Assembly: GCA_016200225.1 (NCBI GenBank) | Contig: JACQFD010000001.1 | Span: forward strand, 1-64,000 | DNA: 64,000 nt | Direction: 5' to 3' | From: Planctomycetota bacterium | Lineage (GTDB): Bacteria > Planctomycetota > UBA1135 > JACQFD01 | In this document: one piece after another, positions 53,418-61,075 of the stretch | How positions within the stretch are numbered: the first letter of the stretch is position 1 | Layout: every line of letters starts with the position of its first letter | Made by a program: the position numbers and the translations under genes | The notes under the pieces: generated by a model | What the model was told of the DNA's origin: nothing | The model's database searches: none | What the model saw: the letters and a program-made list of their open reading frames with translations, nothing else

Positions 53418-54455
53418 TCAAAAACCGAGGTCCTTGGGAGTTTTTTTAGTGATTCCGAAAATAAAGCTCTGGCCATTCTTGAACGCCGAGCGCAATTCGA
53501 AGTTTTCGAACGCGACGCCGCCCGGAATCGTGCGATCCGTTCCGTAGTAAGTTGCGCGCGCGTTCACGCAGGCCGTGACCGCGGGATCGATTTCGTTTTT
53601 TCGCAATTTCCAATACTGCGTCACTTTGTCGCCGCCCCAATACCATTGATTTTCCGGCGCGAACGGCCGCTCCGAACGTGGATTCGCCTCATCGTTACAA
53701 ATCGCGGCGATCAAATCCCCGCGTGCGTCGATTTTTAGCTTCTCGCGCGGAACGACCGTGTGCGCGGCGAAACCGGTGCCCGCGAAATCACGATACAATT
53801 CGCGGCTGCGCAGAACTCCGTCGGCGATAAAGAGTTCGCGCGTCCGCGCCATTTTTCCCTTCGTCGCGGTCAAAATGCACAATTCCATCGGGCGGCCGCC
53901 GGCACGCGATTGGATTGTTAACACAAGTTCGTCGGGCGCGTCGCTCCGAATACTAACGATGAGATCGACCTCGGCGCCGTTTTGAAATCGTTCGACGTGG
54001 ATTGTCACTTCGAGTTGTTCGACGCCCGATTTCGGATTCGAAATCCGCCCCGGATCGAACGCCGGCCGCGAACCCGCCGCGTTGCCGCCGTCCGTCAAAA
54101 AAAGTTTGCCGGGTTTTCCGTCGACCGAGCTCGTTTCGAGTTCGCTGTACCCGCGCTTTCCGCGCACGATCGGTTCGATCGCGATGAAATTAACCAAGTC
54201 GTAACGTGTGTCGAAATCCGCGCCAAACTCGCGCTTCGAACCCGGCGCAATCTTCAACACCGGATATCCAATTCTTAACAATCCGCGCGGCGCGCCGCCT
54301 TCGGGACGGAATTCCGCCGGCCACAATCCGAACACGATACCGTCGCGGAGTCCCCACGCGGGCATGCTACAATTGATGCCGGCGCGGAGCCATTGCGGTT
54401 TCGTTTGAGGAGCGGCGAGAAGAGATAGACAGAGGGACAGGATGAATGCTTTCAT
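53418..54455 (-). CDS. Secreted protein of unknown function
   Basis: 345 residues. The signal peptide ends near Leu-Ala-Ala-Pro-Gln. The mature part is beta-rich, with strands such as GLLRIGYPVLKIAPG, EVDLIVSIRSDAPDELVLTIQSRAGGRPMELCILTATKGKMARTRELF and DNQWYWGGDKVTQYWKLRKNEI-type segments, which recall carbohydrate-processing beta-sandwich (aldose-epimerase-like) proteins, but no catalytic motif is convincing. It has its own 75-base gap before a REP-like palindrome. Confidence 0.75.
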   Translation of the reverse strand: MKAFILSLCLSLLAAPQTKPQWLRAGINCSMPAWGLRDGIVFGLWPAEFRPEGGAPRGLLRIGYPVLKIAPGSKREFGADFDTRYDLVNFIAIEPIVRGKRGYSELETSSVDGKPGKLFLTDGGNAAGSRPAFDPGRISNPKSGVEQLEVTIHVERFQNGAEVDLIVSIRSDAPDELVLTIQSRAGGRPMELCILTATKGKMARTRELFIADGVLRSRELYRDFAGTGFAAHTVVPREKLKIDARGDLIAAICNDEANPRSERPFAPENQWYWGGDKVTQYWKLRKNEIDPAVTACVNARATYYGTDRTIPGGVAFENFELRSAFKNGQSFIFGITKKTPKDLGF

Positions 54456-54468
54456 AAACGATTGAAGG

Positions 54469-54495
54469 AAAAAAGTGGGACAGTCCCCCTTTTTT
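54469..54495. repeat. REP-like palindrome, left copy
   Basis: AAAAAAGTGGGACAGTCCCCCTTTTTT-type imperfect palindrome (27 bases, arms GTGGGAC and GTCCCCC, flanked by six A and six T). The GGGACAGTCCC core is the type seen in repetitive extragenic palindromes linked to IS200-family REP transposases. On the minus strand it may also terminate the RhuM-Fic gene. Confidence 0.6.
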
Positions 54496-54531
54496 CTTAA
54501 ATATTACAAATCGCACATACGAGGAACAACA

Positions 54532-55583
54532 TCAGCGTTTCTCCGTCAAGAGATGCATCACAAGCCGAATCATTAATTCTTTCTGCTTGGGCGCGCTTTC
54601 CGCGAGCAGGAGCGCCAGCGCGACGAGCGCGTTGTCGTTAATTCTCGATTCGCCCGACGCGCGGCGCAGAATTCCGTTCGCCGCAAGATTTAAAATAAAC
54701 ATAAGTGACGCGATCCGCTTGTTGCCATCGACGAAGGGATGATCCTTTATTACAAAGTAAAATAGGTGCGCGGCATTGGATTCCGCGGTCCTATAAAGTT
54801 TCTTGCCGCCGAATGTCTGTTCGAGGTTTTTTTGGATACTTTGAAATGCGGCACCTCGTCCACCGCGAAGACGTCGCCTGCTTCTCCACGCGATCGTAGC
54901 GCGGTCGCGAGTCTGTCGATCGCCATGCGCGCCGATTTGTAGTCAATGGGTTTCGTTGACTTCTTCGCGGATTTCGGTGCGTCGATCGCGTCTTCGTCAT
55001 TCTGCTTTAGTAGCAACCACGATTTCGCGTAGGCGTGAATCAGCTCGACGACCTCGCGTCCGGTGTCGCTAACGAGGTGTTGCGACGTTAACGTTTTTGA
55101 TAGTAATTCAATGGATTCCCGCAAGTCGGCTATTCCACGTTCCTGGATTCGCTTCTCATGGATCGTGAATCCATTTAATAAATGATCGCGAAGAGTGCGC
55201 GTCGCCCAAATGCGGAATTGTGTGCCGCGCTTTGAATTCACGCGATAAGCGACGGAAATGATGGCGTCGAGATTGTAGTACTCGACTTGGTAGGTTTTCC
55301 CATCGGCGGCAGTTGTGGCAATATTTGCCACAACTGATGCTCGGTCCAGTTCGCCTCCGGAAAATATCGATCGTAAATGCTTAAAAATTACGGACTTATC
55401 ACGGCCGAGTAGCAGGCCAATTTGTGGCCCGGTGAGCCAGACGGTCTCGCCCTCGACGCGAACTTCCACAGCTTCCAGGGCCCGTGAAGGTTGATACAGA
55501 ATAATGTCGCCGACGGAATCGCCTTCGCGCACGAAGTCCACGAGAGCGGCTGGTTTCCTATATGTTGTATGATTCGATTTCAT
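54532..55583 (-). pseudogene. RhuM-type protein with C-terminal Fic domain, split by a -1 frameshift
   Basis: The first frame (start ATG 55583) encodes about 260 residues of an N-terminal RhuM-like module: VWLTGPQIGLLLGRDKSVIFKHLRSIF, NLDAIISVAYRVNSKRGTQFRIWATRTL, and a helical linker. Near 54825-54860 the homology moves to another frame, which then continues as LEQTFGGKKLY, AAHLFYFVIKDHPFVDGNKRIASLMF and a further helical tail to the TGA at 54532. HPFVDGNKR is an intact Fic/Doc AMP-transferase-type signature, so only the reading frame is broken. A run of seven A residues (complement of 54827-54833) lies inside the transition and is the likely indel or slippage site. The zero-frame stop falls near 54750. 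Intact relatives are fused RhuM-Fic proteins of unknown cellular role, with toxin-like C-termini. Confidence 0.85.
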
Positions 55584-55590
55584 GAGGTTG

Positions 55591-55612
55591 GAAAAAAGTC
55601 GGGCAGGTCCCG
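55591..55612. repeat. REP-like palindrome, right copy
   Basis: GAAAAAAGTCGGGCAGGTCCCGC at 55591-55613, just upstream of the RhuM-Fic start. It shares the AAAAAAGT(C/G)GG-CAG-TCCC pattern and orientation of the copy at 54469-54495. The stem here is shorter (CGGG/CCCG). Confidence 0.45.
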
Positions 55613-55625
55613 CAATTATCTTCCA

Positions 55626-56096
55626 TCAGTCATGCCAAACATCCACAAGCAACTTGTGTAACTCGTCGGCCTCAATCTCGCTGAGACCCACGTGCGATCT
55701 TGTAATCAGTATTGATGTTAGGATTTCGCGAACTTTCGTTTCCGTAAAAATTACCGTTGACCCGACCTTGGCCACCAAGTCTTTTCCCACGCATTTCCGC
55801 ATGAACTTTTCAAACTTATCACAATCCTCATCGGCGATATCGCAATAGACTGCGACAAGCTTTACCATAGTCTTGCCCCGGTGCGCGGCCTTTATTTTGA
55901 ACGCTGTAAAATCACTTATTGCTATTTTCGTTTCGCTTTTCTTTGTATCGCCCGCGGGTCGTGGCGGCTCTTCGATTTCAGTCAGAGTGTACGCCAAATC
56001 GATCGTCGGCAGAGACAATGCAGCGCGGTTACTGCACGCACTTGCGCTGACGAGTAGAATTATACTTACAATCGGAAGGCTCTCGATTAATTTCAT
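55626..56096 (-). CDS. Small exported protein, possible lipoprotein, unknown function
   Basis: 156 residues. The N-terminal hydrophobic segment is followed by VSASACSN, a weak lipobox, so it may be lipid-anchored. The mature part is mixed alpha/beta with a Cys pair in VYCDIADEDCDKFEKFMRKCVGK. No family recognised. Base composition is more AT-rich than most neighbours, consistent with an accessory origin. Upstream, about 70 bases separate it from the kinase-FGE gene, on the same strand. Confidence 0.7.
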   Translation of the reverse strand: MKLIESLPIVSIILLVSASACSNRAALSLPTIDLAYTLTEIEEPPRPAGDTKKSETKIAISDFTAFKIKAAHRGKTMVKLVAVYCDIADEDCDKFEKFMRKCVGKDLVAKVGSTVIFTETKVREILTSILITRSHVGLSEIEADELHKLLVDVWHD

Positions 56097-56166
56097 ATTG
56101 CTTATATAATGAATGAGATCGGCAGTCGCGCTTGGTTTGTTATTGATCGATCATGCAATTTTTCCA

Positions 56167-59082
56167 TTAATCCATCATCGCCCTGACCGGCCTCACTCCC
56201 AAATCCAATGTTCGGAATGTATTATTTCCAGAATTACGATTTGCCGATCGCGAAGCGTATATATCGTCGTTGAACGAGCCGCCGCGGATGACGTGGATCT
56301 TTATTTTCTGGTTCGGGCGCGCGCCGTCGTCTCCTTCGCCGGGGATGCTGTAGCTTTGTTTGGTGTCGCGGCACCATTCCCAGACGTTGCCCATGGTATC
56401 AAATAAACCGAACGCGTTCGGGCGCGTCGAGCCGACGGGCGCGACGGATTCGAAGCCGTCGTCCTTGCCGCGGACGTTGGCGGCGCCGTCGGTCGATTTT
56501 GTATCATTGCCCGACCACCAGACCGACGACGTCAGGCCGCGCGCGGCGAATTCCCACTGCGCCTCCGTCGGCAATATCAATCCGACTTTCGGCAGCGCCT
56601 CCTGACACATATCCCAGTTTACAGAATTGACCGGCCGCGGCGCGGCGTCGAGTGGAAATGTACCATTCTGCGCGCTCGGATCGTCGCCCGTGAGCCGTTT
56701 CCACTGCGGCTGCGTCATTTCATATTTTGATATAAAGAATGGCTTCAATGTTACGGAATGCACGGGCCCGATGCCGCTGTCGGCGAAGGGGTCGACGTTC
56801 GGCGTGTTCGCTGGACTCGTGCGGCTCGGAGCGACCGCGCCCATGTCGAACTTGCCGCCCGGCACCAATACGAATACGAGTCCGGTCTCATCTGTTATTT
56901 TCCATTTTCCGTCGGGGCCGCGCTCGGGGGTCTTGCCGGTTTCGATATGTACAAATTCCCACAACCCGGATTTCGCGTCGCGGCCGAGCGGTTTCAGGCC
57001 GTATTGCGGTTGAATCTTTAAATTAAGATAAAGCGGACATTCCTTGACGCTCGAAATGCTCGCAATCGCCTCCGGCCAGCCCGAATCGGCGCTCGTCGTG
57101 GCGTCCCAAACATTCAAATAACCCCGCACGCGCCCGGCCTGCCCGCGTTCTTTGTTAATATCGTCGAGGCCTTTTACCAATTCGCTCAACACTTGTAATT
57201 TCCACCGGATCTCATTCTTTGCATCCGGCGCGAGCGTTGTTTTTGTATCTTCAAACGCGCGCGTGAGCGATTCATGCGTTTTGCGGTGGTCGCCCTCTTT
57301 CTTCGCCAGTTCTTTCGCGTCGACGAGCCATTTTTCCATGGCGGCGCGCGGCGGCGGATAACTTAAAAATAACACATCCGCCTGTTCCTGGATGTCGACG
57401 AGGCGTTTGACGTCGGCCATTCGTTGATATTCGGCGAGGCTCTCCTCGGCCAGTTTTTTCTTATCGATCGCGTCTTTTTCACTCTGTTCCGCGCGTTTTT
57501 TCTCCGCGAGGATCTGTGCATTCGCGTCCTGTAGTTTGGTATTCGCAAGGTCGACTTTGTCTTTTTCCTTTTGAATTTCGGTATTCTTTCCCGCGAGTTC
57601 GACCTGCTTCTGTTTCTCCTTCCACGCGACCAGCGCGAGACCGCCCATCGCGACCAGAATTGCTAATAATATCGCCGCCGCAGTTCCTTTGTTTCGCAAC
57701 ACCCATTTCTTAAATTCGACGAACGCCCCGGTCGCGTACGCGCGCACGACGCGGCCTTCGAGATAATTTCTCAAATCGTCGGCCATCGCGCGCATGTCCG
57801 GATAACGCTTCGCCGGATCGCGCGACATCGACTTTTCACAAATCGCGACGATTTCGTTACTAAGTTTAGAATTAAAATCGCGCAGCGGCCGAGGCGCGCC
57901 TTTTCGGACGCGGTCGAGCACCATCATCGGCGTCGCGGCCGTGCCGGGCTCGACGTACGGCATCGAACCCGCGAGCAAATGATACAATATCGCGCCCGCC
58001 GAATAGACGTCCGACGCAGGTCCCATTTCGTTCACGCGCCCGAGCGCCTGCTCCGGCGACATGTAACATGGCGTGCCGAGCACCTCGCCGTCCATCGTTA
58101 ACATTCCGGAACCGGACTCCGTAAGCGCCGCGTCGCGCCGGAGCGACTTCACGCCGCTCTCGTCGTACGAATCTGTAATTTTACGTTTAATCTCCGGCTC
58201 CTTCTTGCCGAGCACTTTCGCGAGGCCCCAATCCATAACATATGTCTCGCCGAAATGGCCGACCATGATATTCGCCGGCTTCAAATCGCGATGGATCACT
58301 CCCTTCGCGTGCGCGTACGCCATCGCCTCGCACACGCGCTGGATCGTGCCGAGCGCGCGCGTCTGCGTCCAACCTTCTTTTCCTAATTTAACTAAATCGA
58401 GAATCGTTTGAAAGTCGCGCCCGTGAATCAGGCGCATTGTAAAGAATACGCGGCCGTCGGCGCCGACGCCGAGTTCGTGGACCGGCACGATGCCCGGGTG
58501 GTCGAGCTGTCCCGTGACCTGCGCCTCTTCGAGGAATCTTGCAATTCGCGCCGGATCTGTAGGTTCTTTTTGTTCCTGTTCGAGGCCCTCGCCAAGAATA
58601 ACTTTCATCGCGAGATTGCGCCGCAGATCGCCGTCCCAAACTTTAAGAATCGCGCCCATGCCGCCGCGCGCGACCTCGCCCTTGAATGTATAACGCGGGC
58701 TCGGCGAACTGTGCGACGAGATTTTTTGTATTAATTCTTCGTTGAGCGTCGACGACGGTTTTGAAACGGGCGAAGGCGCCGAATCCGACGGCGCCGCCTC
58801 GCGCGGATCGAGCGTGACGTTGGGATCGATATCGTTACCGAAACGTTTTCTTAATGTTTCGACCACCGTGGCCGGACGCGCCGCCATCGCGTCGATCGCG
58901 GCCGCGCGCATTTTTTTCAAATCCTCCGCGATCGCGGGAAACGCCGCGCACAATTGTAAAAATGCATCCTCGGCGCCGATGCCGTGGCGGCTTACGAATT
59001 GTTCAAATTGGCGGCGCGATTCCGCCGCCACCGTATCGTTTGCCCTATCTTTGGCCGTATCTTTTGGAAATGGATCAGCCAC
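56167..59082 (-). CDS. Ser/Thr protein kinase with coiled-coil and C-terminal FGE-sulfatase domain
   Basis: 971 residues. An N-terminal helical motif FLQLCAAFPAIAEDLKKM precedes the kinase domain (about 130-450) with ARGGMGAIL, AMKVI, HRDLKPANI, DWG in place of DFG (a variant known in planctomycete kinases), and MSPEQ. A membrane span lies at about 468-490. A charged coiled-coil follows at about 495-560, then a C-terminal FGE/SUMF1-like domain from about 745 with FVLVPGGKFDMG, LPTEAQWEFAARG, FGLFDTMGNVWEWC and RGGSFND...RS, where the usual GNVWEW signature is intact. No ECF sigma factor adjoins it. Predicted extracytoplasmic FGE-like sensor with intracellular kinase. Confidence 0.95.
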   Translation of the reverse strand: MADPFPKDTAKDRANDTVAAESRRQFEQFVSRHGIGAEDAFLQLCAAFPAIAEDLKKMRAAAIDAMAARPATVVETLRKRFGNDIDPNVTLDPREAAPSDSAPSPVSKPSSTLNEELIQKISSHSSPSPRYTFKGEVARGGMGAILKVWDGDLRRNLAMKVILGEGLEQEQKEPTDPARIARFLEEAQVTGQLDHPGIVPVHELGVGADGRVFFTMRLIHGRDFQTILDLVKLGKEGWTQTRALGTIQRVCEAMAYAHAKGVIHRDLKPANIMVGHFGETYVMDWGLAKVLGKKEPEIKRKITDSYDESGVKSLRRDAALTESGSGMLTMDGEVLGTPCYMSPEQALGRVNEMGPASDVYSAGAILYHLLAGSMPYVEPGTAATPMMVLDRVRKGAPRPLRDFNSKLSNEIVAICEKSMSRDPAKRYPDMRAMADDLRNYLEGRVVRAYATGAFVEFKKWVLRNKGTAAAILLAILVAMGGLALVAWKEKQKQVELAGKNTEIQKEKDKVDLANTKLQDANAQILAEKKRAEQSEKDAIDKKKLAEESLAEYQRMADVKRLVDIQEQADVLFLSYPPPRAAMEKWLVDAKELAKKEGDHRKTHESLTRAFEDTKTTLAPDAKNEIRWKLQVLSELVKGLDDINKERGQAGRVRGYLNVWDATTSADSGWPEAIASISSVKECPLYLNLKIQPQYGLKPLGRDAKSGLWEFVHIETGKTPERGPDGKWKITDETGLVFVLVPGGKFDMGAVAPSRTSPANTPNVDPFADSGIGPVHSVTLKPFFISKYEMTQPQWKRLTGDDPSAQNGTFPLDAAPRPVNSVNWDMCQEALPKVGLILPTEAQWEFAARGLTSSVWWSGNDTKSTDGAANVRGKDDGFESVAPVGSTRPNAFGLFDTMGNVWEWCRDTKQSYSIPGEGDDGARPNQKIKIHVIRGGSFNDDIYASRSANRNSGNNTFRTLDLGVRPVRAMMD

Positions 59083-59149
59083 GGCCGGACGTTAATTTTC
59101 CAGAATTTACAATTGGGTTGCAATAAATATTCATATTCGATCGCTATAG

Positions 59150-60976
59150 TTAACTATTGGCCTCGCTTTTGCCGGGCGTGTTCGCCTGTTTCGGCGACCA
59201 CATGAGCGACTGGCCGGCCGGGGCGTCCATCGGCCGCGCGTTCACGATGGTGAAGCCCGTGCGCACGGCGATTTCGGCGCGCAGTTTCGCGACTTCGTGA
59301 CTTAACAAATCCGGCCGCGCGCCCAGTTCCGTTAATATCAATCGCGCGAGTTCGGCCGCGACCTCGGCCTCTTCATAAGATATGTGGCTCGCGCCCGCGT
59401 TCTCGAGATGGACGCGCTCGTCGAGGTAGCGGGCGCGCGAAACGATCGCGATGCCGGGATTCAGATTCCGCGCCGACGCGATGATCGACGCGCGCGTCGC
59501 GAAGTTGGGAACTGTAATAATAAGATAACGCGCGTCCTGGATTCCGCACGCATGCAACACTTCGCGATTGGTGCCGTCGCCGAAAACCGCGTCGCGTCCC
59601 ATGGCCTGCAGTTTTTTGATCGTTTCCAAATTCAAGTCGACGACGAACGGCCGGATTCCGAATCGAATCAGAATCTTACAAAGCGTGATGCCGACAGGCC
59701 CGTAACCGACGACGATCGCGCGCGTTTCGCTCGCGGCAGGCAGCGCGTGCGGCGATTCGCTGTCGGCTGCCTCGCTTTCGCCGGTCGTCTGCGGCGCGGG
59801 CGGCACGTGGAGGCGAATCGCGAGCCAGTCGCCGAATCTTAAACTTCGCCCGACGAGCGCGGGAGCGAGAAACATCGAGAGGACGGCGAGCGAAATTAAC
59901 AGTTGGCCGTTGTCGGGACTGAACACGTCGGCTTTCTTCGATTCGGAGACAAGCACGAACGCGAATTCGGAAACCTGCGCGAGTGCGAGTCCGCCGCCGG
60001 CCGCGATGTTCCACGGATACTTAAAGAATCGGAATACGCCGGCCGCCGCGCCGGTTTTCAATGCAATTAACAAAACGAGACCGGCTAACAATAACGGAAC
60101 GTGGCTCGCGACGTATCCGAGATCCATTAACATTCCAACCGTTAAAAAGAAGAATCCGAGCGAAAGATTCTTAATAGCGATCAGATCCGCGCGGATCTGG
60201 TGCGCGTACGGCGTTCCCGAAAACACGAGTCCGCCCATGAACGCGCCGAGCGCCGGAGACGCGCCGACGAAGTGCGCGAGCCACGCGACGAGCAGACACG
60301 CGCCGAGACTGCAGAGCGCGAACACTTCCTGATTTTTCGAAATCGCCGCGCGATTGAATATAATCGGGAGGAATTTTTTCGATAATATAAATAAAACCGG
60401 CAGCGCCGCGGCCATGATAAGAAAACCGAGCGCCGGATGCATGCCGCCTTCGCCGCCGCCTTTCACCCCGAGCAGCAGCGGCATCGCGGCTACAAATAAT
60501 AATGCGATCAAATCCTGACCGAGCAGAATCGCGAGCGACGATTGCGCCGTCGCCGAATCCGCTTCGCGCCGGTCTTCGAACGCTTTCATTACAATTGCCG
60601 TCGACGAAAGCGCGCACGCGACGCCGCCTACCAGCGCTTCTCTTACAGAAAATCCGAGCGCCAGCGCGGCGCCGCCGGTGAGCACGGCGGTCGAGGCGAT
60701 TTGCAGCGCCGTGCCGATCGTCGCGAGGCGCGCGACTTTCTTCAGGGCTTCGAGTTGAAATTCGAGCCCGATAAAGAATAGAAGAAAAATGACCCCGATT
60801 TCGGAGAGGTTGCCCACTTCCGTGTTTTGCGGAATCCACTTGAGCGGACCCGACGGCCCGACGAGCACACCGATGGCGATATACGCGAGAATCGCCGACT
60901 GGCCGAGCTTCGTGAGAATCCACGTCAGAAGCGCAGCGAGCAGAGTGATGACGGCAATGCCGCTCAGGAGTTCCAT
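59150..60976 (-). CDS. KefB/CPA2-type monovalent cation:proton antiporter with TrkA-N domain
   Basis: 608 residues from the ATG at 60976; a longer upstream frame overlaps the divergent M60 gene and reads as non-coding. About 12 membrane spans (residues 1-385) carry CPA2 features: GPSGPLKWIPQN, the FLLFFIGLEFQL helix, ILLGQDLIALLFV with the conserved Gln-Asp, and FMGGLVFSGTPYAHQIRADL. A cytosolic TrkA-N domain follows (from about 415), with AIVVGYGPVGITLCKILIRFG and a downstream Asp for NAD binding. It exports K+ or Na+ in exchange for H+, controlled by nucleotide binding. Confidence 0.95.
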   Translation of the reverse strand: MELLSGIAVITLLAALLTWILTKLGQSAILAYIAIGVLVGPSGPLKWIPQNTEVGNLSEIGVIFLLFFIGLEFQLEALKKVARLATIGTALQIASTAVLTGGAALALGFSVREALVGGVACALSSTAIVMKAFEDRREADSATAQSSLAILLGQDLIALLFVAAMPLLLGVKGGGEGGMHPALGFLIMAAALPVLFILSKKFLPIIFNRAAISKNQEVFALCSLGACLLVAWLAHFVGASPALGAFMGGLVFSGTPYAHQIRADLIAIKNLSLGFFFLTVGMLMDLGYVASHVPLLLAGLVLLIALKTGAAAGVFRFFKYPWNIAAGGGLALAQVSEFAFVLVSESKKADVFSPDNGQLLISLAVLSMFLAPALVGRSLRFGDWLAIRLHVPPAPQTTGESEAADSESPHALPAASETRAIVVGYGPVGITLCKILIRFGIRPFVVDLNLETIKKLQAMGRDAVFGDGTNREVLHACGIQDARYLIITVPNFATRASIIASARNLNPGIAIVSRARYLDERVHLENAGASHISYEEAEVAAELARLILTELGARPDLLSHEVAKLRAEIAVRTGFTIVNARPMDAPAGQSLMWSPKQANTPGKSEANS

Positions 60977-61075
60977 GGGCGCTCGATGTTCATACAGTAC
61001 TTGGCGGACGTGGACATGAAAGATAAGTGGGAAATCATTAATGCCGGGACCATCGGTTACGGTTATGCGGAATCC

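Noticed and set aside
53170..53547. 125-codon plus-strand frame after the histone-like gene
   Set aside because: No recognised motif and it runs antisense into the secreted-protein gene.
54827..54833. Canonical programmed -1 frameshift heptamer
   Set aside because: The seven A residues are read as AAA AAA A in the zero frame rather than A AAA AAA, so this does not match the standard simultaneous-slippage geometry; an indel is more likely.
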